Source: JAFAHS01 sp046728175 (lineage in GTDB: Bacteria > Desulfobacterota > Binatia > Binatales > Binataceae). From it: a stretch of 64,000 nt of DNA. A program made the translations under genes and the position numbers. The DNA is taken from NCBI GenBank assembly GCA_046728175.1, contig JBKPEA010000003.1:1-64000 (forward strand), read 5' to 3'. How positions within the stretch are numbered: the first letter of the stretch is position 1; the number at the start of each line of letters is the position of its first letter. The notes below the pieces were generated by a model. It had not been told where the DNA came from. It was given only the letters and a program-made list of their open reading frames with translations, and made no database searches. Below, in pieces: positions 1 to 8,812 of this stretch.

Positions 1-612
1 ATCATGGATCGCTCAGGATCAGGGCAGCCAGTGTCCGGTGTGGAGAGCAGCTTTGGAGTCCTGCATCTCACATACCCTCAGGACCTAACTGAGTTCACGA
101 ACATGGATCTCGTTCGGGCATGTCCAAGCGGCATCCTTACGAACGTGACGACCGAGCTTAAGTACCGCGAATGGGTCATTTTTCAGTACTACAAAGTGTC
201 GGCTACTGCGATTTGTGTTCCTCCACCTCCTCCACCACCTCCGCCTCCCCCACCTCCTCCCCCAACCCATGAGAAGGTAGTGCTGCGCGGTGTCCACTTC
301 GCGTTCAACAAAGCAAAAATCCGCCCAGAGGATATGCCTGTACTTGATGAGGCCGCCGAGATTCTGAGAGCCCACCCGAATATGAGAGTGGAGGTAAACG
401 GCTACACTGACGCGATCGGCTCCGAAGCATACAACCTGCGTCTTTCCGAGCGTCGTGCCGAGGCGGTAGTGGCATATCTGGAGAGCAAGGGTATTGCTCG
501 AGATCGCCTGATTCCCGAGGGCTTCGGCAAGACCAACTTTGTGGCAACCAACAAGACTGCCGAAGGTAGAGCGCAGAATCGTAGAGTCGAACTGGTTCCG
601 GTGGGTCAGTGA
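1..612 (+). CDS. OmpA-family peptidoglycan-binding protein, 5' end cut by window edge
   Basis: The last ~110 residues form an OmpA C-terminal domain that should bind peptidoglycan in the periplasm. It carries the family signature TDAIGSEAYNLRLSERRA, with the conserved Asp and Arg that hold diaminopimelate. A run of 15 prolines (220-264) links it to an N-terminal domain of about 70 residues that is also found in the small lipoprotein just downstream. An ATG exists at position 4, but the frame is open to base 1 and no signal peptide is present, while the downstream paralogue has a lipoprotein signal. The true start is therefore most likely upstream of the window. The domain call is firm; the N-terminal domain has no function I recognise. 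Confidence 0.85.
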   Translation: MMDRSGSGQPVSGVESSFGVLHLTYPQDLTEFTNMDLVRACPSGILTNVTTELKYREWVIFQYYKVSATAICVPPPPPPPPPPPPPPPTHEKVVLRGVHFAFNKAKIRPEDMPVLDEAAEILRAHPNMRVEVNGYTDAIGSEAYNLRLSERRAEAVVAYLESKGIARDRLIPEGFGKTNFVATNKTAEGRAQNRRVELVPVGQ

Positions 613-652
613 GTAGAGGCGAGCATCTTCGTTCCAAAGGAGGAAACGGCTA

Positions 653-961
653 ATGAAGAATTCTCTCGTGAAAACGACCACAATGGTCCTCGGCCTGTGC
701 GTCATGCTCTCCGGCTGCGTTTGGCTCAGATCGAGCGCTATCAGCAACCGTGCGGGGAGCGGTGGTCAGACCGTGCGGGTATCGACGGGCGACTACGGCA
801 TACTTCACCTCACTACGCCGGACGGTATAACCGAGGCCGCCAACTCGCAGCTTGTCTCACAGTGCCAGGGCAAGCTAACCAACGCACAGACCCAGCTCGC
901 GATGCGCGAGTGGATTCTAATCCAGTGGTACACGGTTAACTCCACCGCTGTGTGCCAGTAG
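653..961 (+). CDS. small lipoprotein, paralogue of the upstream OmpA protein's N-terminal domain
   Basis: A 102-residue protein with a lipoprotein signal: a charged start, a hydrophobic stretch and the lipobox LSGC (Cys about residue 22), so it should be lipid-anchored in the envelope. After the signal it aligns with the N-terminal domain of the preceding gene, sharing HLT, LTN, REW and a final Cys at matching places; roughly half the residues agree by eye over ~54 positions. A purine-rich ribosome-binding site (AAAGGAGG) precedes the ATG, and only 40 bases separate the two genes, so they are probably co-transcribed. It may be a partner or a decoy of the OmpA protein. Function is unknown. Confidence 0.7.
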   Translation: MKNSLVKTTTMVLGLCVMLSGCVWLRSSAISNRAGSGGQTVRVSTGDYGILHLTTPDGITEAANSQLVSQCQGKLTNAQTQLAMREWILIQWYTVNSTAVCQ

Positions 962-1182
962 AGCGAGCGCCGTAAGGCCGTTTGGCCGATGGGCCGCGGT
1001 GCAGCGAAAGATCTGCGTGGCACGACGCGCGGACAGACATGCCAGCCTATGCTCCTTCGTGTCAGTAGCTGCAAGCCGCGGCGAGATCCCGCGTTGGCCC
1101 GTCCAACCCAATGGGTTCGGCTAATTCTGGCGAGCTGAGTCAGTCATTCACCCTTACCGAAGGCGGTCCGGGGGCCGCGATC

Positions 1183-2273
1183 ATGAAGCGGCTGCACCTG
1201 GTCCGTCAGGAACGGGGAGCAAATACCGGGCGCACTGCACTGATCCTGATGGCGCTTACCTAGGTGCCACTGTTGGTGCTTTGCCTCCTTGAGGGGCTCG
1301 CGGTAGGCGGAGTGAAGATTCCCTTCCTTTACGATATTGCGGCCGACACTCGTTCCTCATTGCGGTGCCGGTGCTCGTCCTGGCGAACGTTCCGATTGGC
1401 CTTCGCTTGGGAGGAATAATGAGGCATTTCATCAGCGCGCATCCGGATGACGAGCTAGGGACATTCGACAAGATTCTGGTCGAATTCCTTGCGGTTTCGC
1501 GATTCGCACGGGGGGAAATGATCGTTTTAATCACAACCTGCCTGGCAACCCATAACGCACTTTCCGGGTCGTCCTCTCAAACCGTCAGCTGGTTTCCGGC
1601 GAATCCCGGTGAGGGACTGACACCGGTCGGCTACTGGTACGCGTTGGTGGCACTGCCGATTTTGCAGTTCTTGATCTTCCGTTGGATTTACCGGATGGCG
1701 GTTTGGACAGGGTTTCTGTGGAAAGTGGCCGGCTGGACCTTCGCCTTACGCCGACTCATCCCGACGCGGCCGGCGGCCTCGGGTTCCTCGGTAAAGCGCT
1801 GATTCCATTCGGCACCGTTTTGTTCGCCCCAAGCGCGGTGGTCTCCAGCCAGATCACGGCGCGCATCCTGTTCACGGGCGCGAGACTCGGCCCCTACATC
1901 TGGAGTTTGTTCGTGCTTGCGCTGGGCGTTTTTTCCGGACCGCTGCTGATTTCGTACCCAAATTAGCCACGCTCAAACAAAGAGGGCTGATGGACTATGG
2001 GACGCTCGGAAGTTGTACACGCAGGCTTTTCACCGAAGATGGGTAGGGAAGACCGAGCCGGCCAACCCGCCGCTGCTAGGGACCGACGACATTCAATCTC
2101 TCGCCGATCTTGGCAAATAGTTTCGGAATTATCAGGACCATGAGAATTGTGCCGGTGGAGTTTAGTGACTTCATTGCGTTCGTGTTCCCAGGCCTGATTC
2201 CAGCTCTGCTGCTGGCGGCTAAGGTGATGCCCCTGGGCGAGATCGTAAAGGTTCTTCTTAGACTGATCGCGTG
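1183..2273 (+). pseudogene. decayed multi-pass membrane protein gene
   Basis: One protein can be followed only by changing frame repeatedly. It begins at ATG 1183, meets a stop at 1261, shifts frame near 1350 and continues through hydrophobic segments. It shifts again near 1730 (into HPDAAGGLGFLGKAL), hits a stop at 1964, reads on in another frame (GLMDYGTLGS), then shifts twice more (near 2013 and 2090) before ending in a hydrophobic tail at 2273. The segments order sensibly and include HPDxAGGLGFLG and DIQSLADLGNSF, which I associate with an uncharacterised bacterial membrane protein family. At least five frame breaks plus a nonsense codon are far too many for sequencing error, so the gene is dead. 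Confidence 0.7.
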
Positions 2274-2484
2274 AATCCTGACCCAAAGTGTCAATCCGGG
2301 AGGTTGCGAATGTCGTTAACATTCGACGACCTTTGGCTTGTGTGAGCGATCGATACTATTGCTGGAGTGTCCAACGGGCTCGGGCTGCCGCATGACACCA
2401 TATCAGCTCGCCTAGGAGCGCTCGCGTGGTTGACTAGCATCTTTGTGCGGGGAACGGACGCACGCACCGATCTAGGGGTGTACG

Positions 2485-2724
2485 CGGAAGTTTGAAGAGG
2501 ACCCCATGGGCGAGGTGTTTCTGTTCTACGAGTACCTTCGCGGCGACAAGGGAGCCGGCGTGGGCGCGAGCCACCAGACCGGATGGTCCGGCGTCATCGC
2601 TCGGATGATGCATCTGTTTGCGACCACCACCAGTGAGCAGGATCTCGGCAAGGTCGCCGGTTTCGCCAAGGCAAAGCGGCCACAGGTTGGCGGCTTTGCA
2701 GCTGCTCGCAGTTTCGAAGGCTGA
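2485..2724 (+). pseudogene. C-terminal remnant of a glucosidase (MGH1/GH63-like)
   Basis: The open frame reads RKFEEDP, then FLFYEYLRGDKGAGVGASHQ and TGW. This is the end of the (alpha/alpha)6-barrel glucosidase family annotated as MGH1-like or GH63-like, whose C-terminus typically reads FYEYFHGDNGxGxGASHQTGWTG. The several hundred residues that should come before are absent: the preceding 200 bases have no matching frame. After about residue 40 the frame loses similarity. Intact homologues are often followed by an alpha-amylase-family gene, exactly what the next remnant is, so the order of a former glucan-degrading pair is preserved. Confidence 0.65.
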
Positions 2725-2725
2725 C

Positions 2726-4292
2726 ATGCGGCGGCCGCAGTATCCTTCCCTTTATCAGATCAACACGCGCGTCTGGCTAAACGAGCTCCCATTAAGCCTC
2801 CGCTGACGGGCCACGCTCGACGACATCGGGACCACGAACTCGATCGCTTGCCGAAATGGGTTTCGATTGGCTCTGGTTTCTGAGCGTCTGGCAGACCGGA
2901 GAAGCGGGAAGGCGCATCTCCCGCGAGAACCAGGAGTGGCGCCAAGAGTTCATGCAGACCCTCACGGACCTCCGGGGCGAAGACATCGTGGGGTCGGGGT
3001 TTGCCATCGCAGCCTATACGACCGTCCATGAGCAGCTTGGAGGTGACGCGGCACTGCAGCGTCTACGCGATCGGCTTCACCAACGCGGCCTGCGTTTGAT
3101 GCTCGACTTTGTGCCAAATCATACCGGGCTAGATTATCTGGGTTGAGTCACACCCCGAATACTACATTCATGGAACCGAACTCGATCTGCAGCGGGCGCC
3201 TCGAAACTATACTTGGGTCCGGCGGAAGCAACGGTGAGGTAGTCCTCGCGCACGGTCGCGACCCTTACTTTCCGGGCTGGTCGGATACCGTGCAACTCAA
3301 CTACCGCAATCCGGCCACCCAGGAGGCGATGGTCGCCGAGCTCGTCAGGATCGCCGAGCGATGTGATGGCGTACGCTGCGACATGGCCATGCTGGTGCTG
3401 CCCGAAGTGTTCGAGCGAACCTGAGGCATTGCTTGTGAGCCCTTCTGGGCGGAGGCAACGCGGCGAGTGCGGGAACGGAACCCGGAGTTCTGCTTTATGG
3501 CCGAGGTCTACTGGAATGGAGGCTCCAGCAGCAAGGATTCGATTTTACCTATGACAAACGATTGTACGACCGGCTGCGCGCCGGTCAGGCTCGAGGGTAC
3601 GAGAGCACCTCTATGCCGGGCTTGATTACCAGAATAAACTGGCCGGCTTTCTGGAAAACCATGACGAGCCGTGCGCGGCAGCAATCTTTGCGCCAGACGT
3701 TCATGAGGCCGCGGCGGTAATAACGTTTCTATCTCCCGGGCTGCGTTCCTTTCACCAGAGACAATTCCGGAGTCGGCGCAAGCGCATCTCACCCCATCTG
3801 GGGCGACCTCCGGTGGAACCTGTCGACGAACAATTGGCAGGATTTTACAAGAAGTTGCTTGGCGTGCTGCGCGAGCCGGTTGTGCGCGAGGGCACATGGC
3901 ACCTGCTTGAGTGCATCCCCGCCTGGGAGGGCAACTGGACATGGGACTGTTTCCTCGCGTTCGCTTGGGAGAACGAAAAAGGTGAGCGGTGTTTGGTCGC
4001 AGTGAATTTTGCGGCGAACCAGAGCCAGTGCTATGTCCGACTGCCATTTGGGAATCTCGCCGGTATTCAATGGTGACTTCAAGATCGGCTGGAGGGATCC
4101 CTCTATGAACGAGATGGAGCGGATCTGCATTCCCGGGGGTTGTATCTGGACGCCCGACCTTGGCAAGCATCGGTTTCCGTGCTCGCGAGATCCTAATCTG
4201 AGTCTTAACCAGGCCGGGCGCCTTCCACATTGGCCTGAGCGACCCACTGAGGGTAATTCGATGTCTTTAGCCAAAAAATGTCAGGCTCGAGG
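2726..4292 (+). pseudogene. decayed GH13 alpha-amylase-family gene
   Basis: Fragments in three frames add up to a GH13 protein of about 500 residues. They begin at ATG 2726 (PSLYQINTRVWL) and continue with GFDWLWFLSVWQTGE (2857), LMLDFVPNHTG (3097), the WVESHPEYYIHGTE stretch (3142), HGRDPYFPGW (3250), and DGVRCDMAML (3366), which holds the catalytic Asp. CFMAEVYW (3491), carrying the acid Glu, and FLENHDEP (3649) follow, then a degraded C-terminal domain. Frame breaks fall near 2806, 2830, 2855, 3143, 3232, 3425, 3530 and 4076. Catalytic landmarks remain readable, so decay is fairly recent, but no functional enzyme can be made. It probably once worked with the glucosidase relic just upstream. 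Confidence 0.75.
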
Positions 4293-4593
4293 GCAATGAC
4301 TTCTTCGCGTTCCAAAGCGATCGGCTGAAAACTTTAAGTCCACAAGAATAGTCTCAGGCTTGACCTTTGATGTGGATAGTGCTTTCAGGATATGCGAAGT
4401 TGACGAGTCCGGGAATTAACACTTCGTGGTCCTAGGCTCCATGCCTGAGCGATTTCCCTTGCGAAGGACAATTGATAAGGAAGGGCACAGTAGATGGTTC
4501 GATCTCCGAGACAATACTAGCGGAAAATTTCAACCATTGGATTACGCGCAGATAGAGTAACAGTCGAGAGCCGAACTAGAGGAGATTTCCAAT

Positions 4594-5103
4594 ATGTCAC
4601 GCGAACATGCTGTTTTGCGGCTAATAAGTAGTTCCATCTTACGACTGGTCATTGTGACATTCGCGATCTCTGTTGGGGTTACCAGCGCAAGCGCCCAGAA
4701 CGGTGCTCCATACATCTATCCCTCGAAAGGGCAGACCCCGGAGCAGCAAAACAAGGATCGATATGAATGTAGTCAGTGGGCCATAAGTCAGAGCGGATTC
4801 GATCCCAGTAGACCTCCGACGACTTCCTCGAATGCGCAGCAACCTCAGGGTCAAGCAGTTCGCGGGGCGGGCCGCGGTGCGGCCGCCGGCGCGATTGGCG
4901 GAGCAATTGCCGGCGATGCGGGTACTGGCGCCGCCGCCGGTGCGGCAATCGGGGGGGCGGCTGGTGGAATCCGCCGCCGCCGAGCAAAGAAGGAGGCGCA
5001 GCAACAACAGGCAGAAGCTCAAGCGGCAGCGGCCAGCGGTCAAGATGCATACAATCGAGCGTTTGCGACTTGCCTACAAGGGCGCGGCTATACAGTCAAT
5101 TGA
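4594..5103 (+). CDS. secreted glycine-zipper protein
   Basis: A 169-residue protein with an N-terminal signal peptide (hydrophobic stretch, cleavage likely after SASA near residue 34). A soluble part with two cysteines follows, then a glycine/alanine-rich segment (about residues 90-125: GAGRGAAAGAIGGAIAG and GAAAGAAIGGAAGG). This is a glycine-zipper of the YMGG/DUF-type seen in small outer-membrane or periplasmic proteins. A basic run RRRRAKK and a Gln/Ala-rich helix follow the zipper. An AGAGGAGA-type ribosome-binding site sits just before the ATG. It stands alone between decayed genes and the enoyl-CoA hydratase. Exact role is unknown; envelope stress or membrane association is a guess. Confidence 0.7.
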   Translation: MSREHAVLRLISSSILRLVIVTFAISVGVTSASAQNGAPYIYPSKGQTPEQQNKDRYECSQWAISQSGFDPSRPPTTSSNAQQPQGQAVRGAGRGAAAGAIGGAIAGDAGTGAAAGAAIGGAAGGIRRRRAKKEAQQQQAEAQAAAASGQDAYNRAFATCLQGRGYTVN

Positions 5104-5440
5104 GTGCGGCGAGTCAGGCAACTTACGCTAAGCGACCGGGTTCGCGAACACGGATTTCATTGAGGGCGGCCAGACGCAAGGGCCCAGTTGCCGCAGCGCT
5201 TTGCATTAAACTGACAATACGCCTGTCGAGCATTACTTTAAAGGATCTGAAAGACACTGGCACTTCGCGAACTGCTTTCCACCCATCAATTTTTAAGCAG
5301 GTACGTGCTCAAGTTCGGCTTTTAGATCCAACGTACGTTGCCGAGCAGCCTAGGGGCGCAAATGCCGAGGTGGCGTGGAGAACGCGAGGATGCTGAAAAC
5401 TCTGTTGGCAAGGCGCAGCATCCTCGCTCTCGTGGATTCG
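5104..5440 (+). other. 337-bp gap between converging genes
   Basis: I see no coding frame with family resemblance here. The only structure is the long inverted repeat at 5384-5427 near its right end. Confidence 0.5.
5384..5427. repeat. 12-bp perfect inverted repeat between convergent genes
   Basis: GCGAGGATGCTG (5384-5395) and its exact complement CAGCATCCTCGC (5416-5427) flank a 20-base loop. The repeat lies between the glycine-zipper gene and the end of the enoyl-CoA hydratase gene, which run toward each other. The transcript could fold into a strong hairpin from either strand, but no clear T run follows on either side. A two-way transcription barrier or a small repeat element are both possible. 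Confidence 0.55.
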
Positions 5441-6343
5441 TCAGCTATACTTGCGCTCGGTCCACCACGGGAAATACGCGGGCATCCCGGTCGATACGCG
5501 ATCCGGGAAATTTGGCGCTCGTTTCTCCAGAAATGACATGACCCCCTCGCGGGCGTCGGCCGATGAGCCGCGCGCGTAGATGCCGCGGCTGTCGATCTTG
5601 TGTCCCTCCATCGGATGGTCCGCGCCAAGCATTTTCCAGAACATCTGGCGGATCAGGGCGACTGAGATCTGCGAGGTGTTGTCTGCGATCTCACGGGCCA
5701 ACGCGCGGGCTGCCGGAAGCAGTTCGTCGGACTTATAAAGTTTTTTCACCAGTCCACCTTCGAGCGCTTCCTGTGCGGAAAACACGCGCCCGCTGAAGGA
5801 CCATTCGAGGGCCTGCGATATTCCGACGATGCGTGGCAGAAACCAGCTTGAACACGCTTCCGGAATCAGGCCGCGGCGCGCGAACACGAAGCCGAACCGC
5901 GCGTTCTCCGAGGCGAGCCGGACGTCCATCGCAAGCTGCATGGTTACGCCCACGCCTACGGCCGGACCGTTCACAGCTGCGATGACCGGTTTCAGACAGT
6001 CGAAGATGCGCAGCGTCAGCAGGCCGCCGCCGTCGCGAATTGATTCGTGGCTCCAATCGACGGTGCCATCGGGCTTTAGGTGGGGTTTGCGATCCGGGCG
6101 ATCTTCGCGAGCTTCGTAGTTGAAGGTGTTGGCTCCGGCCGACAGGTCGGCACCGGCGCAGAAGCCGCGCCCCGCTCCGGTCACGATGATCGCGCGCACC
6201 TTGTCGTCCGCGTCGGCCCGGCCAAACGCATCGATCATCTCATTCATCATCTCGCCGGTGAAGGCGTTGAGCTTCTCGGGGCGATTGAGAGTGATGGTCA
6301 GGATATTCTCCGCGACCTCATAGAGGATGGTTTGATAAGGCAT
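5441..6343 (-). CDS. enoyl-CoA hydratase/isomerase (crotonase family)
   Basis: A 300-residue crotonase-fold enzyme that should act on the double bond of an enoyl-CoA in the cytoplasm. The oxyanion-hole loop GAGRGFCAGADLS is near residues 56-69 and the second glycine loop NGPAVGVGVTMQLAMD near 125. The catalytic region GLIPEACSSW follows with Glu in the place of the second catalytic acid. An insertion of about 30 residues after the first loop is typical of larger family members. It is read away from the acyl-CoA dehydrogenase module across a 136-bp region that holds a palindromic operator, so the two units may share one regulator. Substrate cannot be told. Confidence 0.9.
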   Translation of the reverse strand: MPYQTILYEVAENILTITLNRPEKLNAFTGEMMNEMIDAFGRADADDKVRAIIVTGAGRGFCAGADLSAGANTFNYEAREDRPDRKPHLKPDGTVDWSHESIRDGGGLLTLRIFDCLKPVIAAVNGPAVGVGVTMQLAMDVRLASENARFGFVFARRGLIPEACSSWFLPRIVGISQALEWSFSGRVFSAQEALEGGLVKKLYKSDELLPAARALAREIADNTSQISVALIRQMFWKMLGADHPMEGHKIDSRGIYARGSSADAREGVMSFLEKRAPNFPDRVSTGMPAYFPWWTERKYS

Positions 6344-6425
6344 CGATGATTCTCTCCCGAAGCGGACTCTATCACGTCCGCCGTTACCGTTAACTCTTGC
6401 GCTTCTGCTAGATTTGCCCTTTTGT

Positions 6426-6439
6426 TAAACGCCCGTTTA
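6426..6439. promoter_or_regulatory. palindromic operator TAAACG-CC-CGTTTA
   Basis: A perfect 6-bp inverted repeat with a two-base spacer lies in the region shared by the divergently read enoyl-CoA hydratase and acyl-CoA dehydrogenase genes, 40 bases before the latter's start. Size and symmetry fit a TetR- or FadR-type acyl-CoA-responsive repressor, but no such regulator gene is in the window. Confidence 0.5.
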
Positions 6440-6479
6440 GCTCGTATCAAGGACTCTGCGGAAGCAAAGGAGAACCACC

Positions 6480-7757
6480 GTGGATTTCGAAATTCCCGCC
6501 GATATCAAGGCCTACCTGAAGGAACTCGACGCCTTCATCGAAAAGGAAATCAAACCGCTTGAACGCGAGAACGACAACATCCGCTTCTTCGACCACCGCC
6601 GCGAGTATGCGCGCACCGATTTCGAGCGCGACGGGCTTCCCCGCCACGAATGGGAGGCGCTGCTGGTCGAGATGCGCAGGCGCGCCGACAAGGCCGGGCA
6701 CTGGCGCTACGCCCTGCCCAAGGAATACGGGGGCAAGGACGGAACCAACCTGGGAATGGCAATCATCCGCGAATACCTGGCCGCGAAGGGACTCGGCCTG
6801 CACAACGATCTGCAAAACGAAAGCTCGATCGTCGGCAACCTGCCGACCGTGCTGATGTTTCGCGACTTCGGCACCGAGGAGCAAAAGAAGAAGTTCATCC
6901 CCGGAATCCTGGATGGCTCGATTCGAATCGCTTTCGGACTGACCGAGCCGAATCACGGTTCGGACGCGACCTGGATGGAAACGCGCGCGACCCGCGACGG
7001 CGATGGGTGGCGAATCAACGGCGCCAAAATGTGGAACACCGGACTGCACGTGGCGACCCACGATTTCATTTTCGCGCGCACCTCGGGCAAGGACGGGAGT
7101 CCGCGCGGCATCACCTGTTTCATCGTTCCGACCAAGAGCGAGGGCTTCAAGATCGAAGAGTATCTGTGGACCTTCAACATGCCGACCGACCATCCGCGCG
7201 TGTCGTTCAAGGACATCTACGTGCCCGCGGGCGAGCATCTGGGCGATCCGGAAAACGGACTTGCGGTCGCGCAGCATTTCGTCCACGAAAACCGGATCCG
7301 GCAGGCCGCCTCGTCGCTAGGCGCCGCGCAATTCTGCATCAACGAGTCGGTGAAGTACGCCAAGGAGCGCAAGCCGTTTGGCAAGGCACTCGCGGTCAAC
7401 CAGGCGATTCAGTGGCCGCTGGTCGAGCTGCATACCGAAGCCGAGATGCTACGGACGCTGATCCATAAGACCGCGTGGCAGATGGACCAGATGCCGAAGC
7501 CCGAGGTGGCGCTCAAAATCTCGGACAAGGTGGCGATGTGCAACTACCGGGCGAACCGGCTGGTGTGTAATGCGGCTGACCGTGCGATGCAGGTGCACGG
7601 CGCGATCGGATATTCGCGCCACAAGCCCTTCGAGCACATCTTCAGGCATCATCGTCGCTATCGAATTACCGAAGGCTCCGAGGAAATCCAGATGCGGCGG
7701 GTGGCGCAGTACCTGTTCGGGTTCTTCAAAGACGGACGGGTCCCTGCGGAGGGTTGA
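6480..7757 (+). CDS. acyl-CoA dehydrogenase, LvaC/ACAD10-11-like
   Basis: A 425-residue flavoprotein of the acyl-CoA dehydrogenase family. Visible landmarks are the FAD/substrate loop FGLTEPNHGSDATWM near residue 155, the middle beta domain, and the C-terminal YRITEGSEEIQMRR near 395 where FAD contacts lie. It starts with GTG, supported by an AAAGGAGA ribosome-binding site. A kinase and a DUF6285 gene follow at once. That trio matches the Pseudomonas putida lvaC/lvaA/lvaB genes, where a 4-hydroxyacyl-CoA is phosphorylated and then rearranged to the 3-hydroxy form. Mammalian ACAD10/11 fuse the same kinase and dehydrogenase. I infer the same chemistry here, though the chain length used is unknown. 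Confidence 0.88.
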   Translation: MDFEIPADIKAYLKELDAFIEKEIKPLERENDNIRFFDHRREYARTDFERDGLPRHEWEALLVEMRRRADKAGHWRYALPKEYGGKDGTNLGMAIIREYLAAKGLGLHNDLQNESSIVGNLPTVLMFRDFGTEEQKKKFIPGILDGSIRIAFGLTEPNHGSDATWMETRATRDGDGWRINGAKMWNTGLHVATHDFIFARTSGKDGSPRGITCFIVPTKSEGFKIEEYLWTFNMPTDHPRVSFKDIYVPAGEHLGDPENGLAVAQHFVHENRIRQAASSLGAAQFCINESVKYAKERKPFGKALAVNQAIQWPLVELHTEAEMLRTLIHKTAWQMDQMPKPEVALKISDKVAMCNYRANRLVCNAADRAMQVHGAIGYSRHKPFEHIFRHHRRYRITEGSEEIQMRRVAQYLFGFFKDGRVPAEG

Positions 7758-7790
7758 GCACCTCCGCGAAGGAGCAATCAACGATCATCG

Positions 7791-8798
7791 ATGGGTAACG
7801 ATTCCACCGCAACTTTGCTTCAACGCGCGATAGCGCGCCACATGGGCGAGCCTGGCACCGTTTATGACCTGCAGCAGTTGACCGGGGGCGCGAACCGAAC
7901 CACCTGGTCGTTCGATGCCGACACCGGCGCCAGCCGCCAGAGACTGATCATGCAGCTGTCGGCGGCCGCGCCGGACGATGTGCCGCATCCGCTCGCGGAA
8001 ATCTCGCCGCATCCGACCGCCGAAGAAGGCGCCTGGCTCATGATGGCGGCAGTGAAGGCCGGCGTGCCCGCGCCGAAGATCCGCGCGATCCTGGAAACCT
8101 CGGATGGGCTGGGGCCCGGCTACATAACCGAGCGGGTCGATGGCGAGACGCTGGCGCCCAAGATTCTGCGCGAGGCGGCATTCGCGCCGGCGCGCGCAAA
8201 AATGACGCACCAGGCGGGAGAGATCCTCGCCCGGATTCACAGCATCCCCCTCTCGGAAGTCCCCTTTCTCAAGGGCCAGACCGCCGAAGAGATGATTGAC
8301 GCGCAGCGTAAAGTGGTCGACTTCTACGACCTTCATCTCCCGGCGATCGAGTGGGGGCTGCGATGGGCCGCGGACAATGTACCCAACCGGGCGCGGCGCA
8401 CCGTGGTGCACGGAGACTTCCGCATCGGCAACATGATCGTGGGCGAGAACGACGGCATCCGGCTGGTGCTGGATTGGGAAATAGGCCAGGCCAGCGACCC
8501 GATGCAGGATCTGGGGTGGCTGTGCGTTAAGACCTGGCGCTTTGGCGGCAAGTATCCGGTCGGTGGATTCGGCAGGCGCGAGGATCTGTTCGCGGCTTAC
8601 GAGAAGGCCGGCGGCCAAAGTGTTGACCCGGTGCACGTCCGCTTCTGGGAAGCATTCGGCAGCGTCAAATGGGCCGCCGGATGTCTTCGACTCAGCATGC
8701 GCGGAATCGAGGAGATGGGAGTAGAGCGCTGCGCGATCGGACGCCGGATCGAAGAACCATTGTGGGACTTTTACGAATTACTCGAGGGCCGCGATTAG
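7791..8798 (+). CDS. APH-type phosphotransferase, LvaA/ACAD10-kinase-like
   Basis: A 335-residue kinase of the aminoglycoside phosphotransferase fold. The catalytic loop VVHGDFRIGN is at about residues 204-213 and the metal-binding LVLDWEIGQASDPMQDLGW about 20 residues later. Members sitting beside acyl-CoA dehydrogenases do not modify antibiotics: LvaA of Pseudomonas and the kinase domain of ACAD10/11 phosphorylate the 4-hydroxyl of hydroxyacyl-CoAs so it can be eliminated. The gene lies 33 bases after the dehydrogenase and 14 before the DUF6285 gene, so the three are surely one operon. Resistance to aminoglycosides would be a wrong reading of the fold. Confidence 0.87.
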   Translation: MGNDSTATLLQRAIARHMGEPGTVYDLQQLTGGANRTTWSFDADTGASRQRLIMQLSAAAPDDVPHPLAEISPHPTAEEGAWLMMAAVKAGVPAPKIRAILETSDGLGPGYITERVDGETLAPKILREAAFAPARAKMTHQAGEILARIHSIPLSEVPFLKGQTAEEMIDAQRKVVDFYDLHLPAIEWGLRWAADNVPNRARRTVVHGDFRIGNMIVGENDGIRLVLDWEIGQASDPMQDLGWLCVKTWRFGGKYPVGGFGRREDLFAAYEKAGGQSVDPVHVRFWEAFGSVKWAAGCLRLSMRGIEEMGVERCAIGRRIEEPLWDFYELLEGRD

Positions 8799-8812
8799 CG
8801 CGGCAAGTTCTC

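Noticed and set aside
220..264. Proline-codon tract as a micro-satellite or repeat element
   Set aside because: Codons are varied and it is an ordinary proline linker between domains of an OmpA-type protein.
6447..7286. Antisense frame over the acyl-CoA dehydrogenase
   Set aside because: Sense strand has clear family motifs and a ribosome-binding site; the antisense has neither.
7791..8798. Aminoglycoside resistance kinase
   Set aside because: The fold is right but the operon with an acyl-CoA dehydrogenase and DUF6285 gene points to hydroxyacyl-CoA phosphorylation.
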